Shown in pieces: positions 33,890 through 45,997 of a stretch of 64,000 bases of DNA. This stretch comes from Alphaproteobacteria bacterium Ga0077535 (GTDB lineage Bacteria; Pseudomonadota; Alphaproteobacteria; Caulobacterales; Aquidulcibacteraceae): contig LNEK01000042.1 in NCBI GenBank assembly GCA_001464425.1, forward strand, positions 1-64,000, in the 5' to 3' direction. Each line of letters begins with the position of its first letter. Position 1 is the first letter of the stretch. The position numbers and the translations under genes were made by a program. The notes beneath the pieces were generated by a model. It was given only the letters and a program-made list of their open reading frames with translations, made no database searches and had not been told where the DNA came from.

Positions 33890-34417
33890 TTAAGCGGCGG
33901 CGGCGGCTTGCTTCTTCGAGGCCAGCGAGGCCGTGACGCGCTGGACGGCGTCTTCGCGGCTGACCTTCTCGACGGCCGCGAGTTCGCGCGCCATTCGATC
34001 GAGGGCGCTCTCATAGAGCTGACGCTCGGAATAGGATTGCTCCGGCTGGTCCGAGGCGCGGTGGAGGTCGCGAACGACTTCCGCGATCGAGACCAGATCG
34101 CCCGAATTGATCTTCGCTTCATATTCCTGAGCGCGGCGGCTCCACATGGTGCGCTTGATGCGCGCCCGGCCCTGCAGCGTCTTCATGGCTTGATCGACCA
34201 CCTCACCCGAAGCCAAAGGCCGCATCCCACACGACTTCGCCTTGGTGGTGGGAACCCGCAGCGTCATCTTATCCTGCTCAAACGAGATAACGAACACGTC
34301 CAGGCTGATGCCGGCCACCGCTTGCTGCTCTACGCCCATGACCCGGCCTACGCCGTGCGCTGGGTAAACGATGTGGTCACCAGGACGGAAAGCGATCGAG
34401 GGGTGGGCAGTTTGCAT
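33890..34417 (-). CDS. carD: CarD/CdnL-type transcription regulator
   Basis: A 175-residue RNA-polymerase-binding protein. The N-terminal Tudor-like RNAP-interaction domain is clear (FRPGDHIVYPAHGVGRVMGV, FVISFEQDKMTLRVPTTKA), as is the helical C-terminal DNA-binding domain (WSRRAQEYEAKINSGDLVSI, QSYSERQLYESALDRMARELA). In Caulobacter and relatives CdnL stabilises open promoter complexes at rRNA and growth genes. Ends with an Ala/Lys tail and a strong terminator. Monocistronic by layout. Confidence 0.95.
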   Translation of the reverse strand: MQTAHPSIAFRPGDHIVYPAHGVGRVMGVEQQAVAGISLDVFVISFEQDKMTLRVPTTKAKSCGMRPLASGEVVDQAMKTLQGRARIKRTMWSRRAQEYEAKINSGDLVSIAEVVRDLHRASDQPEQSYSERQLYESALDRMARELAAVEKVSREDAVQRVTASLASKKQAAAAA

Positions 34418-34642
34418 GCGTGACTCCGTCTGTCCGAACTTAGCCGCCGGCCTAACCTTACGTCACACATAGCCGCGCACGCCAAAAACGGACGGTTTTA
34501 TCCGCCGCCCGAGATGTGCCTGCGCGGTTCTGCTAGCGCTCTGATTTGGTCCGACTGCCGGCGCGGCTCAGCGCGCCTTTTCAATTATGGAGAGTATATA
34601 ACACAGTTTACGCCGAATCGGAAGCGGCGCGCTGTCACAAGA

Positions 34643-34984
34643 TCACTCGCCAGTCCCGGGTTCGGAACTGAAGTATTTCTCGAACTTAGCCTTTTCATCC
34701 TTAAAGGCGTCAGCATCCTTCGGCGGTGTTCCCTTGACCGTAATGTTCGGCCAGACCTTCGAATAGTCAGTATTCACCTTCAGCCACTTGCCATCCGGCT
34801 CGTCTTGGCTATCGGGCTTGATCGCGTCGACTGGACATTCGGGTTCGCAGACCCCGCAATCGATGCACTCATCTGGATGAATGACGAGGAAGTTCTCGCC
34901 CTCATAGAAGCAATCGACCGGGCACACTTCGACGCAATCCATGTACTTACATTTCACGCAAGCGTCGGTGACGATGTAGGTCAT
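34643..34984 (-). CDS. fdxA: Ferredoxin FdxA (7Fe, [3Fe-4S][4Fe-4S])
   Basis: Start chosen at ATG 34984 ([20 protein letters not shown]), the conserved N-terminus of FdxA; upstream in-frame residues are not conserved. 113 residues. Two cluster motifs are visible: [18 protein letters not shown] and [16 protein letters not shown], the arrangement of seven-iron ferredoxins, followed by the usual C-terminal helix ([12 protein letters not shown]). Electron carrier in the cytoplasm; partner not identifiable. Lies downstream of the S4-protein/helicase pair on the same strand. Confidence 0.95.
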   Translation of the reverse strand: MTYIVTDACVKCKYMDCVEVCPVDCFYEGENFLVIHPDECIDCGVCEPECPVDAIKPDSQDEPDGKWLKVNTDYSKVWPNITVKGTPPKDADAFKDEKAKFEKYFSSEPGTGE

Positions 34985-35036
34985 TGGCCCGGTTCCGTTT
35001 TCCGCGTCGCTGAAATGACGGCGCAGGGCCGGAGCG

Positions 35037-35320
35037 TCAAGCGACTGTCTCTGCGTCAAGTTCGCGATAGAGCAGCCTGGCCTCCGCAGGGGGCCCGCGA
35101 CGGGCGCCCAATGCCTCGACCCGGAGCGCCGCCAGGCGACCTCGATGAGGCAGCAACAGCGCATCGCCAGGCGTCACCTCGACCGAAGGCTTCTCCAGCC
35201 GGCGGGTGACGCCATCATGCACGATCCGGACGCCGCCCTCGCTGATCAAGCGCGCGGCTTCGGCGCGGGTTTTCGCCAGCCGGGCCCGGAAGAGCCAGAC
35301 ATCGATCCGCTGCTTCTCGC

Positions 35321-35324
<4 letters not shown>
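35037..35324 (-). CDS. S4-domain RNA-binding protein, Hsp15-like
   Basis: Start chosen at GTG 35324, whose GTGA overlaps the helicase stop by 4 nt; longer in-frame starts lie wholly within the helicase gene. 95 residues. The S4 domain is clear: [29 protein letters not shown] and [12 protein letters not shown]. Hsp15 (HslR) binds free 50S subunits carrying nascent chains. Coupling to a Suv3-like helicase suggests a shared RNA role. Confidence 0.88.
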
Positions 35325-37822
<2,498 letters not shown>

Positions 37823-37967
37823 GAAAGGACGATGGTTTCGGCTTTAGGCGATTTCAAGCCGGACCTTGCGCCCCCAGGTTCGCCGAAGCGTCGGCAAAGA
37901 GAAGGTAACAAGAACGAATCAGTCGCGAATCACTTGATTTGATTCGGTCTGGCTTCGTTCACGGCTA

Positions 37968-38003
37968 AGTCTTGTGGTTAATACTTAAGTAACACACAAG
38001 ACT
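37968..38003. promoter_or_regulatory. AT-rich palindrome upstream of helicase gene
   Basis: AGTCTTGTG at 37968-37976 and CACAAGACT at 37995-38003 form a perfect 9-bp inverted repeat, with TTA/TAA further inside, around an AT-rich centre that contains ACTTAAGT. It lies about 150 bp upstream of the helicase start and next to the terminator of the DUF3108 gene. It could be an operator or a hairpin; no regulator is recognised. Confidence 0.4.
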
Positions 38004-38016
38004 GGCCGGCCGCATG

Positions 38017-38047
38017 AAAAAGGGCCGCTGACTTTCGCCAGCGGCCC
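38017..38047 (-). terminator. Rho-independent terminator of DUF3108 gene
   Basis: On the minus strand GGGCCGCTG-GCGAAAGT-CAGCGGCCC is a perfect 9-bp stem followed by TTTTTC. It begins about 20 nt after the stop of the gene at 38069-38860. Confidence 0.9.
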
Positions 38048-38068
38048 CTCATTCCAAGCCCGGATCAA

Positions 38069-38860
38069 TTAGCGCAGGCGCTGGCCGTTCACGGTCAGGC
38101 GGCGCGCTTCCAGGCGGACGACGCCAACGCCATCAGTCGGCATTTCAATCGTCACCGGGGCCCACATCCCGCTTTCGGTGCGGGCGAAGACGAAGCTTAG
38201 GGTCGCAGCTTCCTGGGGATCGCCGAAGCCGGCGATCGGGCGGAATTGCACCCGGCAACGGACGCCTTGGCCCTGATAGGCGCGAGAATTGACGTTCACC
38301 GTCCCGTTTGGCGTCAGGACGAAATCGAAGCGCGAGCGGCCGTCCATATAGACCGGCAAAGTGCGGGCGCATGGATCGCCGGTGGCCGTAAGCATCGCGG
38401 CGATAGCCGTCATTTGATCGATCACACCGCGGCGCTGAGCCGGAGTCGCCGCCGGATCGCCCATGCCCATACCGGCCGGCACCGAGCTGGTGGTCACGTC
38501 GGACGGGGTAAACACGGCCCGAACGAGACGGCCATTGGGGCGGTCATCGCGGCGGCGACCGCCCTGGTGCTGATACTGAGAGGGGCGCAGCACGCCCTCG
38601 GAGGTCACGGAGCCGCGCACCGAATAGGTGTAGTCCTGGCTCCGGTTGAGTGCGGCGCCGACCCAGCCCTTCATCTCGCGCTCGGCGCTGATGGTGTAGT
38701 TGGAGCCGGTCTGGCGGAAGCTGTAGGTAAAATCGCCCGCCTCGACGCCCCGGGCGTGGACCGAATAGACCCCGTCAAAGCTGCGATCGCCCGTCTGGGC
38801 GGCGGCGGGTGCGGCCAAAGCCAAACCCAGAGCCACAACAGCGGCAAACCTCTTGATCAT
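38069..38860 (-). CDS. DUF3108-like periplasmic protein
   Basis: A 263-residue exported protein: signal peptide MIKRFAAVVALGLALAAPAAA, then FDGVYSVHARGVEAGDFTYSF, which matches the start of DUF3108 domains (Y-x-V-x-x-x-G-x-x-x-G). The body is beta-rich and includes CARTLPVYMDGRSRFDFVLT, also typical of the family. Function of the family is not established; members are periplasmic and often near peptidoglycan or lipid genes, which is not the case here. Followed by a strong terminator; monocistronic. Confidence 0.8.
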   Translation of the reverse strand: MIKRFAAVVALGLALAAPAAAQTGDRSFDGVYSVHARGVEAGDFTYSFRQTGSNYTISAEREMKGWVGAALNRSQDYTYSVRGSVTSEGVLRPSQYQHQGGRRRDDRPNGRLVRAVFTPSDVTTSSVPAGMGMGDPAATPAQRRGVIDQMTAIAAMLTATGDPCARTLPVYMDGRSRFDFVLTPNGTVNVNSRAYQGQGVRCRVQFRPIAGFGDPQEAATLSFVFARTESGMWAPVTIEMPTDGVGVVRLEARRLTVNGQRLR

Positions 38861-38978
38861 GAACCTTTGTCCTCTTTGAGCGGGCTATCTAGCGTATGGC
38901 CTGTGATCTAGGCATGAACCAAATGGGGCGGCATTTGGGATTCATTGCCGCAATGATCCCGGCCTGACATGGCCGCTG

Positions 38979-39007
38979 TTGACCCCCCGGCCCCCTTCGC
39001 GTATGCG
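38979..39007 (+). promoter_or_regulatory. Candidate sigma-70-type promoter of rpmB
   Basis: TTGACC at 38979-38984 and TATGCG at 39002-39007 are separated by 17 nt, and the rpmB start codon follows 40 nt later. The -10 match is only fair, which is common in this class of bacteria. Confidence 0.45.
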
Positions 39008-39046
39008 TCCGCCCTTCAAATTTCCTGCTTATAGAGAGCGCGTTCC

Positions 39047-39343
39047 ATGTCCCGCCGTTGCGAGCTGTCTGGCGTCAACCGCCAAATCGGCCACAAGGTC
39101 AGCCACTCCAACATCAAGACCAAGCGAGAGTTCAAGCCGAACCTCGTCGATGTGACGCTGGCCAGCGACGCGCTCGGCCGCGCCTTCAAGCTGCGCATCA
39201 CGGCTGCAGCGCTCCGCACCGTCGATCACCGCGGCGGTTTGGACCAGTTCCTGCTGAAGGCCAGCGAAGCCGAACTCTCGACGCGCGCCGCCAAGATCCG
39301 CCGCGACGTGAAGAAGAAGCTCGCGGAAGCTGCCGCGGCCTAA
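39047..39343 (+). CDS. rpmB: 50S ribosomal protein bL28
   Basis: bL28, 98 residues, structural protein of the large ribosomal subunit. Seen: [20 protein letters not shown] at the N-terminus and [20 protein letters not shown], with alphaproteobacterial-type C-terminal extension ending [13 protein letters not shown] at 39047 is preceded by GAGAG about 8 nt upstream. Followed closely by an M50 peptidase gene. Confidence 0.98.
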   Translation: MSRRCELSGVNRQIGHKVSHSNIKTKREFKPNLVDVTLASDALGRAFKLRITAAALRTVDHRGGLDQFLLKASEAELSTRAAKIRRDVKKKLAEAAAA

Positions 39344-39347
39344 GCCG

Positions 39348-40076
39348 GTGGCGGAACAGTCCGGCTTACGTATTGGAACGTTCGCCGGCGCGCCTGTTTT
39401 CGTCGAGCCCACATTCCTGTTTCTCGCCGCGTACGTGCTCGGCTCATCGCTACTGCGCGGCGGTGTGGACGCATTGCCGGAAGCGCTGGTGTTTGTCGGC
39501 GTGCTGTTTGCGGCAGTGCTGATCCATGAGTTCGGCCATGCCGGCATGGCCGCGGCGCTGAACGTCCCGAGCAAGCGTATCGTGGTGACGTTCTTTGGCG
39601 GCTACGTGCAATTCGCGCATCAACCGAAGAAGGCTTGGCACGAGATTGCGGTATCGGCTGCCGGGCCTGGCGCGAACCTCGCGACATGGGCGCTGATTGC
39701 GGCGATGCTGCCGCTGCTCGTCGATGCGAGCGCGCCGACGCCGGAAACTTTCAGCGTACTCAATGCGCTGAGCACGCTCGCGTTCATTAGCTTGCTGCTC
39801 GGTATATTCAATCTGTTGCCGGGCTTTCCGCTCGATGGCGGCCACATCCTGCGCGCGGCACTCACCTACACGATGTCACGCACCAACGCGCGCATCGTCA
39901 CCGCCGTCACCGGATTGTTGATCGCGGGCGCTTTGGTGATCTTTGCACTGTGGGCGCAGATGTGGTGGACGCTGCTGATCGCTGGCTTGCTGGGTTTGAC
40001 GGCATGGGCCGAGCTACGCGCCGCGCGCTACGCCGCTCAGCGCGGCGGCGATTCCGACGAAACGTCGAACGCGTAA
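39348..40076 (+). CDS. Site-2 protease family (M50) membrane metallopeptidase
   Basis: A 242-residue intramembrane zinc protease starting at GTG 39348, 4 bp after rpmB. Zinc ligands: VLIHEFGHAGMAAALN (HExxH in a membrane helix) and NLLPGFPLDGGHILR (the third ligand Asp in LDGG). About five to six hydrophobic segments. No PDZ or CBS domain, so it belongs to the small SpoIVFB/Rip3-like group. Substrates unknown, possibly an anti-sigma factor or signal-peptide remnants. Its 3' end overlaps the converging esterase-like gene by 40 bp. Confidence 0.92.
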   Translation: MAEQSGLRIGTFAGAPVFVEPTFLFLAAYVLGSSLLRGGVDALPEALVFVGVLFAAVLIHEFGHAGMAAALNVPSKRIVVTFFGGYVQFAHQPKKAWHEIAVSAAGPGANLATWALIAAMLPLLVDASAPTPETFSVLNALSTLAFISLLLGIFNLLPGFPLDGGHILRAALTYTMSRTNARIVTAVTGLLIAGALVIFALWAQMWWTLLIAGLLGLTAWAELRAARYAAQRGGDSDETSNA

Positions 40077-41035
40077 AGCAGCGTGCGCTGACGGCCGCTA
40101 AAGTTGTTGTCCGACAAGATGTAAATGCGCGTGGCGCCATCCGGCATACGCTGCGCCGCGATGCCTTCGAAATTATCGACTGGCATCGGCGGCGCGATGT
40201 GCGCCAGCTCGACAACGCCGGGCAAGGTGTCGCCTGGCGCATCGAGGCTCGCGGCAGGAAACATGGTGATCCGCGCGCGCGCACCGATCACCGGCGCATA
40301 AAAGCGCTCCAGCGCAACGAAGCCGCCGTCGGGCAAGCGATCGAGCCCGGTCAGCGAATAGCCGGCTTCAATTGGGTAAGCGATACGCGGCGCTACCGAC
40401 TCACGCGCTTCTAACGGCGCGAGCCAAAGCGGCGTTGTGGCCGCCTCGCCGCCTTCGGCGCCCACGAGCAGCACACCTTCAGCCGTGACCGCCAGAGCTT
40501 CCAGACCCGCATTGCGATGCAGATGCTCGATCGCCGCCAAGGTCGGCCCCGCGCGTGCGAAGCCGAAGGGGCCGTCGCGATTGAAGTCATAAATGCGGAT
40601 GGTCTGCGTTTGCTCAAAGCTGACGGCGATGCGGCCATCGGGCAACTGAGCGATATCTTCGCTATCACCCGCGCGTTTGGTCGCGAATGCGCGGCCGCGC
40701 TCATCGCGCATGAACGCAGTGCGTACGTCGCTAACGCCAATCAATGCGCCAGCGTCATCAAGGATAAGGCGCGCCTCAAACCAATCGCCGTTGTCGCTAA
40801 TGGCGATGATCCTATTGTCATCGAGCACTTCGAGATCGGAGAGGCCGCCGAACGCGACATCCGCGGAGGAGATCTCAACGCCGCCGCGAAAGCGCAACCG
40901 GCCGAGCGTCTCAACGCCAAGCTCAACCGGCGTCGTTTCAATCGCAATCGCACGCCATTGCTCCGGCGCATCGACAACGGTGGGAGAACACGCCGCTGCC
41001 AACAGCGCGCACAACGCGACGACGCTACGCATCAC
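40037..41035 (-). CDS. Phytase-esterase-like lipoprotein
   Basis: A 332-residue exported protein with lipoprotein signal peptide ([20 protein letters not shown]). The body has the pattern of the 'esterase-like activity of phytase' family: [21 protein letters not shown] near the N-terminus, [13 protein letters not shown] in the middle, and [26 protein letters not shown] at the C-terminus, all parts of a beta-propeller. Activity is inferred from the family name only. Overlaps cobT upstream by 4 nt, so it may be co-transcribed with it. Confidence 0.85.
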   Translation of the reverse strand: MMRSVVALCALLAAACSPTVVDAPEQWRAIAIETTPVELGVETLGRLRFRGGVEISSADVAFGGLSDLEVLDDNRIIAISDNGDWFEARLILDDAGALIGVSDVRTAFMRDERGRAFATKRAGDSEDIAQLPDGRIAVSFEQTQTIRIYDFNRDGPFGFARAGPTLAAIEHLHRNAGLEALAVTAEGVLLVGAEGGEAATTPLWLAPLEARESVAPRIAYPIEAGYSLTGLDRLPDGGFVALERFYAPVIGARARITMFPAASLDAPGDTLPGVVELAHIAPPMPVDNFEGIAAQRMPDGATRIYILSDNNFSGRQRTLLYAFDVSSESPPR

Positions 41036-42639
41036 ACCATCGCCTGCGCGCGTTGGCGGCTTTCGCGAGGGCTGCGCGGCGGCGGCAATTGATCGCCGGC
41101 CTCTTCGTCGAACAATTCTGCGAGCTTCTCCGTCATCACGCCGCCAAGCTGCTCGGCGTCCGTGATGGTGACAGCGCGCTTGTAATAGCGCGTCACGTCA
41201 TGGCCGATGCCGATCGCGATGAGCTCAACCGGCGAACGCGACTCGATCCAGTTAATCACCGTGCGCAAATGCCGCTCGAGATAATTGCCAGGATTGGCCG
41301 AGAGCGTTGAATCATCCACCGGCGCGCCGTCGGAAATCACCATCAATATGCGGCGCTGTTCGGTGCGGCCGAGCAGGCGATCGTGCGCCCAGAGCAGCGC
41401 TTCACCGTCGATGTTTTCTTTCAGCAGCCCTTCGCGCATCATCAGGCCAAGATTGCGCCGCGACCGTCGCCATGGCGCGTCTGCCGATTTGTAGATCACG
41501 TGGCGCAAATCGTTGAGGCGCCCCGGCTGAGCAGGCCGGCCCGCTTCATGCCAACGCTGCTTGGCCTCGCCACCCTTCCAGGCGCGCGTGGTGAAGCCAA
41601 GAATCTCAACCTTCACCCCGCAGCGCTCCAGCGTGCGCGCCAGAATATCCGCGCACAGAGCCGCCACCATGATCGGCCGCCCGCGCATCGAGCCTGAATT
41701 GTCGAGCAGCAAAGTGACCACCGTATCCTTGAACGGCATGTCCTCCTCTTGCTTGAACGACAGCGCCGACATCGGATCAGTGATGACGCGCGTGAGGCGC
41801 GAGGTATCGAGCAACCCTTCTTCGAGGTCGAAACTCCAGGACCGGTTCTGCTTGGCCATCAAGCGGCGCTGCAGCCGATTGGCGAGCCGGCCAACGACGC
41901 TTTGCAGCGGCTTTAGCTGCGCATCGAGATAGGCGCGCAGGCGCGCAAGCTCTTCCCCGTCGCACAAATCCTCAGCGGCGATGATCTCATCGTGCGCGCG
42001 GGTGAACACCTTGTAGTTCGCGTTCGGATCTTCCGGTTCGCCGCGTGATTTCGGCCGGATTGGGTTTTCGCCCGGATCGTCCTGCTCGGACTCTTGCGTA
42101 TCGTCCGCGTCGTCCTCGGTGTCGATCGAGACGGTGCGGTCATTGTCCATGTCCGACTCGCTGTCGAGCATCTCCATCTCGGCAGTGGCCTCTTCCTCTT
42201 GGTCCTGCTGACCATCGGGCGAATCCTGCTGCTCGGGCGGAGGCTCCTGCGGCGCGTTGGCGTCCGGATCGTCGTTGTCTTCCTCGCCTTCGATCTCAGT
42301 TTCGAGCAGATGCAGATCGCGCAGCGCTTGGTTCGCAAGGCGCGCGAACAGCGCCTGGTCGTCGGCAACGCCCGTCAACTGATCCAGCGCGCCGCCGGCA
42401 TTGGCCTCAATCTCCGGGCGCCAAAGCTCAACAAGTTCAGCCGCGCTCGCCGGCGGCTTCAAGCCCGTCAGCCGTTCGCGCACGATCAGCGCCAACGCAT
42501 CAGCCAGCGGAATTCCAGTGCGATCTTTCATCGGCGTTTGCGATTTGCGGCCGTATTGATCGACCAGCATCGCCGTCAGATTGTTCGACACGCCCTTCAG
42601 CGCGTTGGCGCCGAGCGATTGGATGCGCATCTCCTCCAT
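41032..42639 (-). CDS. cobT: Cobaltochelatase subunit CobT, main part (frame 2 of a frameshifted gene)
   Basis: This ORF is the central and C-terminal part of CobT, which with CobS and CobN inserts Co2+ into hydrogenobyrinic acid a,c-diamide. Seen: [10 protein letters not shown]-like N-terminal helix region, a long acidic Glu/Asp-rich linker ([20 protein letters not shown]), and a C-terminal von Willebrand A domain with MIDAS motif [13 protein letters not shown] and [20 protein letters not shown]. The correct N-terminus is in another frame (42597-42902): conserved residues continue upstream of the first ATG here as [20 protein letters not shown] without a start codon. See the entry for the N-terminal fragment. 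Confidence 0.93.
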   Translation of the reverse strand: MEEMRIQSLGANALKGVSNNLTAMLVDQYGRKSQTPMKDRTGIPLADALALIVRERLTGLKPPASAAELVELWRPEIEANAGGALDQLTGVADDQALFARLANQALRDLHLLETEIEGEEDNDDPDANAPQEPPPEQQDSPDGQQDQEEEATAEMEMLDSESDMDNDRTVSIDTEDDADDTQESEQDDPGENPIRPKSRGEPEDPNANYKVFTRAHDEIIAAEDLCDGEELARLRAYLDAQLKPLQSVVGRLANRLQRRLMAKQNRSWSFDLEEGLLDTSRLTRVITDPMSALSFKQEEDMPFKDTVVTLLLDNSGSMRGRPIMVAALCADILARTLERCGVKVEILGFTTRAWKGGEAKQRWHEAGRPAQPGRLNDLRHVIYKSADAPWRRSRRNLGLMMREGLLKENIDGEALLWAHDRLLGRTEQRRILMVISDGAPVDDSTLSANPGNYLERHLRTVINWIESRSPVELIAIGIGHDVTRYYKRAVTITDAEQLGGVMTEKLAELFDEEAGDQLPPPRSPRESRQRAQAMV

Positions 42640-42902
42640 CGCATCGAAGGCGTTGCGCGCATCGACATTGTGCTTGGGTGAGAGCTTGCGGTGCGCGGCG
42701 TCTCGGCTTGGCCGCGAATGCGCTCCGCGTCTGGATCGGAAATCACCCGCGGCGGATGCGGCAGCACGATCTTGCCGGGGCTGAGGCGCGGGCCTTCAGC
42801 CCCGAATGTCACCTCAAGCTCCTCCTCCCGCCCCGCCAGCGCGCGCGTCGACTGCGCCAAAGCGCGCTTGAATAATTCGGAGGGAGTTTCCTTGGCGGAC
42901 AT
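42597..42902 (-). pseudogene. cobT: CobT N-terminal fragment, separated from the body by a 2-nt frameshift
   Basis: Starts [20 protein letters not shown], the normal CobT N-terminus, and continues through [20 protein letters not shown] and RIRGQA, after which family similarity stops and the frame reads out of register. Similarity resumes at once in the frame of the 41032-42639 ORF. Removing one GA of the GAGA at the junction (plus-strand TCTC near 42707-42711) would join RIRGQA to DAAHRKL. So the gene as given is broken by a 2-nt insertion, a true mutation or a sequencing error. The start overlaps the upstream lipoprotein stop (TAATG). Confidence 0.85.
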
Positions 42903-43357
42903 TAGTTGGGGACTTGCATTATCCGGAGCACGCTGGAGCCATCCGCATGCAACTCTGTGATAGAAACCGTGTCCCCACCGACGGTGTATACAATGGTCTC
43001 ATCTGACGGATGGTCGCGCCAGCGCCCAGATGAAGAATCATCGACCGATGACCAGACGACGCGACCATCGGAGAAATGACAACGGTACGCCCAGTGGGAG
43101 CTATCGTCTGGACGAACATAACTCACGTACGCAATCGCGTTCTCAATCCGGTCGACACTTACTATTTCTACGTCTCGACCCATCAAAACAGCAATCGCGG
43201 CTCGACAAACCCGCCCCCTATCCACATCAGATAGAGAGTCACTTTCAAGGGTAGGTTCGTCCGAGAGATCTGCGGAAATCTGCTCAAATGATGTTTCGGT
43301 TTCACTGCAAGCTGCAAGCGCAATAACGCAAGTCAGGAGAGCGCCCACACGCCTCAC
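42902..43357 (-). CDS. Hypothetical lipoprotein between cobS and cobT
   Basis: A 151-residue protein with lipoprotein signal ([20 protein letters not shown]). The mature part has regular beta-like segments ([36 protein letters not shown]) and no recognised motif. Composition is less GC-rich than cobS and cobT. It overlaps cobS upstream by 4 nt and cobT downstream by 1 nt, so it is fully inside the operon although cobS and cobT are normally adjacent. Probably a later insertion. Confidence 0.7.
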   Translation of the reverse strand: MRRVGALLTCVIALAACSETETSFEQISADLSDEPTLESDSLSDVDRGRVCRAAIAVLMGRDVEIVSVDRIENAIAYVSYVRPDDSSHWAYRCHFSDGRVVWSSVDDSSSGRWRDHPSDETIVYTVGGDTVSITELHADGSSVLRIMQVPN

Positions 43358-44340
43358 GCCACCTTCACCCGCGTAGCCGCTTCCGGCAAATCGCTCCCGA
43401 ACGCGCGCTGATAGAATTCGGCCACAGTCGGCCGTTCCAGTTCATCGCACTTGTTCAAGAACGTCATTCGGAACGCGAGGCCGATGTCGCCGCCGAAAAT
43501 TTCGGCGTTCTGCGCCCAGGTGATCACCGTGCGCGGGCTCATCACGGTTGAGATGTCGCCGTTCATGAAGGCGTTGCGAGTGAAATCGGCGACGCGAACC
43601 ATCGACATGATCGTGCGTTTGCCTTCCGGCGTGTTGTAGTTCGGCGCCTTCGCCAGCACGATCTCGGCTTCGACGTCGTGCTCAAGATAATTGAGCGTCG
43701 TCACCATCGACCAGCGATCCATCTGCGCTTGGTTGATCTGCTGGGTGCCGTGATAGAGGCCGGTGGTGTCGCCAAGGCCGATCGTGTTCGTGGTCGCGAA
43801 CAGACGGAAGAACGGGTTAGCGGTGATGACGCGGTTCTGGTCGAGCAAGGTCAGCTTGCCGCTCGATTCCAACACGCGCTGGATGACGAACATCACGTCC
43901 GGGCGGCCCGCATCATATTCATCGAAGCAGATCGCGACTGGCCGTTGCAGCGCCCAAGGCAACATGCCTTCGCGAAACTCGGTGATCTGCTTGCCGTCCT
44001 TCAGCACGATCGCGTCCTTGCCGACGAGATCGATGCGGGACACGTGGCTATCCAGATTGATCCGTACCAGCGGCCAATTGAGCCGCGCCGCCACCTGCTC
44101 GACGTGCGTCGACTTGCCGGTGCCGTGATAGCCCTGAACGATGAGGCGGCGATTGAAGGCAAAGCCGGCGAGGATCGCCAGCGTCGTCTGCGGATCGAAG
44201 CGGTACGCTTCGTCGATATCCGGCACGTACTCGGTGCGCTTCGAGAAAGCCGGCACCTTCATGTCGCTATCGACGCCGAAATCGCGGGCCGAAAGCGTCT
44301 TGTCAGGCTTGGTCGTCAGGAGTTCGTCGGCAGTCGTCAT
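43354..44340 (-). CDS. cobS: Cobaltochelatase subunit CobS (AAA+ ATPase)
   Basis: Start chosen at ATG 44340 ([20 protein letters not shown]); 328 residues as in the family. AAA+ features: Walker [21 protein letters not shown], Walker [15 protein letters not shown], and sensor region [20 protein letters not shown], which is diagnostic of CobS. Works with CobT as a chaperone-like motor for the CobN chelatase in aerobic B12 synthesis. CobN and other cob genes are outside the window. With the btu operon at 7-10 kb it shows that the organism handles corrinoids. Confidence 0.95.
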   Translation of the reverse strand: MTTADELLTTKPDKTLSARDFGVDSDMKVPAFSKRTEYVPDIDEAYRFDPQTTLAILAGFAFNRRLIVQGYHGTGKSTHVEQVAARLNWPLVRINLDSHVSRIDLVGKDAIVLKDGKQITEFREGMLPWALQRPVAICFDEYDAGRPDVMFVIQRVLESSGKLTLLDQNRVITANPFFRLFATTNTIGLGDTTGLYHGTQQINQAQMDRWSMVTTLNYLEHDVEAEIVLAKAPNYNTPEGKRTIMSMVRVADFTRNAFMNGDISTVMSPRTVITWAQNAEIFGGDIGLAFRMTFLNKCDELERPTVAEFYQRAFGSDLPEAATRVKVA

Positions 44341-44422
44341 CGCGTCCCGGCTTGTTCTGGAGTTCAGCATCAGCTTACGGCGCCGCAGCATGAAGAGAAA
44401 AGCGGCGTTTTGACGAGCCGGA

Positions 44423-45052
44423 TCAGACCAGGCCGCCGGCCTTCAGCGTCTGGTAGGCCTTGATCACGCGTTGAAGGTTTTCCTCGGCGCCGCGGTCGCC
44501 GCCATTGGAATCCGGGTGCCAGCGCTTCACCAGCTCGGCGTAGCGGGTGCGAATGTCCGGCGAGGTGGCGTTTTCCTCGAGCTGGAGCACTTCCAGCGCC
44601 ATGGCTTGCAGACGCGTCAGACGCCGGCGTTGCTTGACCGGGCTGCCTTGGGCGGGCTCGCCATCGGGGCCGAACATAGCGAACGGATCGGCAGCCCTGC
44701 CCTGACGGACAGCGCGGTTTGCTGAGGAGAAGCGATCGAGGCGCCCGCTACGGAAGGTCCAAGTTGGGCGGTGGCCCACCTCTTCCTTCTTGCGGTACGC
44801 GGCCAGTTCGGCCTCGCTCATGCCTTGGAAGTAGTTCCAGCGCTTGTTGTAGTCAGCGACGTGCTCAGCGCAGAAGTGCCAGAACTCGTTCTCACGGTCC
44901 CGGCCCTTGGGCGCGCGGTGGGCGCCAGGGCGTTTGCAGTCGACATGGTCGCACGGCTGGGTTTCAGGCTCGCGTGCAGCCGCCTTCGCCGCGCCAGCTT
45001 TCTTGACGCGGATATCAACGAACTTCGGTCTGTACTCGAACGCATCCGACAT
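44423..45052 (-). CDS. J-domain protein
   Basis: Start chosen at ATG 45052 ([20 protein letters not shown]). 209 residues with a C-terminal J domain: [20 protein letters not shown], then [11 protein letters not shown] with the HPD signature. The N-terminal part has a Cys/His cluster ([32 protein letters not shown]) that may bind zinc. Likely a DnaK co-chaperone found next to cobS/cobT and bolA in alphaproteobacteria. Divergent from bolA. Confidence 0.9.
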   Translation of the reverse strand: MSDAFEYRPKFVDIRVKKAGAAKAAAREPETQPCDHVDCKRPGAHRAPKGRDRENEFWHFCAEHVADYNKRWNYFQGMSEAELAAYRKKEEVGHRPTWTFRSGRLDRFSSANRAVRQGRAADPFAMFGPDGEPAQGSPVKQRRRLTRLQAMALEVLQLEENATSPDIRTRYAELVKRWHPDSNGGDRGAEENLQRVIKAYQTLKAGGLV

Positions 45053-45094
45053 GGGAGGATGATTATGGGCGCCAGAGGTTAAGCGGACAAGGAA

Positions 45095-45394
45095 TTGACA
45101 GACACGAAATCCCATCTTTCGCGCGCCGAGCGCATGGAAAAGCTGCTGAAAGAGGTTCTGACGCCGCAACTCTTCGTGTTGGAGGATGAATCGTCGCGCC
45201 ACGCCGGGCATGCCGGCGCGCGTCCGGGCGGTGAGACCCATTATCGCGCACGCATCGTCGCCGACGCGTTCAACGGGTTATCGCGCGTCGAGCGTCAACG
45301 CTTGGTTTACGCCGCGCTTCGTGAAGAATTCGACACAGGCTTGCACGCGCTCTCACTGGACCTCAAGACTGTGGCGGAGGCGTCAGCCTCTTAG
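45095..45394 (+). CDS. bolA: BolA family protein
   Basis: A 99-residue BolA/IbaG-like protein. Seen: FVLEDESSRHAGHAGARPGG, ETHYRARIVADAFNGLSRV and RQRLVYAALREEFDTGLHAL, with the conserved His in LHALSLDLKT. These proteins bind [2Fe-2S] clusters with monothiol glutaredoxins. The frame opens at TTG 45095; an ATG at 45134 (MEKLLKEVLTPQ) is an alternative start that keeps the whole domain. Confidence 0.92.
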   Translation: MTDTKSHLSRAERMEKLLKEVLTPQLFVLEDESSRHAGHAGARPGGETHYRARIVADAFNGLSRVERQRLVYAALREEFDTGLHALSLDLKTVAEASAS

Positions 45395-45415
45395 AGCTTT
45401 CGCGGCGGGGAGCGG

Positions 45416-45997
45416 ATGCTGCGGCAGGTACTCACATGGGCGGCGGCAACGCTGATCGGCGCCATCTTGGGTGTCGCTTCCGCGTGGGCCGCGCTTGAGT
45501 TTGGGCGCGCCGGCTTCACCGAAAAATTCGGCGCCTGGACACACAGCAGCGCCGCAGGCGCGGCGGACGCCGGGCCCTACACGCGCGCCATCGTCGCGCG
45601 CGATGGTTTGCTGGCGCTCAGCGCGCGCGAGGCGCTCTACTTTACGCTCTCCGAAGACGAGAACGGGCGACCACTCGATGAAAGCTGCATCTACGAACTG
45701 AGCGGCCCGCCGCTGGCGGCGCGGTGGTGGTCCGTGACGCTCTACGCCCGCGACAATTTCCTAGTGCAGAACAACGATCACGCTGGCTCGATCGACGCAT
45801 CGCGCTTGGGCCTCAGCACAGCATGGAGCGTACGCATCGCGCCGGTGCGCGGAAACACACCGCATTGGCTCTCAAGCCGCTCCGCCGGCCGTGACTTCTC
45901 GCTGACGCTTCGGGTTTACAATCCACAGCGCGAGTTCAGACTAAGCGCCGAAAGCTTACCCACTCTGACCACCGTCTCGTGCTCGGAGAGCAGCTGA
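45416..45997 (+). CDS. DUF1214 domain protein, membrane-anchored
   Basis: A 193-residue protein with an N-terminal membrane anchor or signal (VLTWAAATLIGAILGVASAW) and a DUF1214 domain (YELSGPPLAARWWSVTLYA, NNDHAGSIDAS, FSLTLRVYNPQ). It overlaps the following DUF1254 gene by 1 nt (TGATG); the two domains are usually fused or adjacent in other bacteria, so they probably act together. Biochemical function unknown. Confidence 0.85.
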   Translation: MLRQVLTWAAATLIGAILGVASAWAALEFGRAGFTEKFGAWTHSSAAGAADAGPYTRAIVARDGLLALSAREALYFTLSEDENGRPLDESCIYELSGPPLAARWWSVTLYARDNFLVQNNDHAGSIDASRLGLSTAWSVRIAPVRGNTPHWLSSRSAGRDFSLTLRVYNPQREFRLSAESLPTLTTVSCSESS

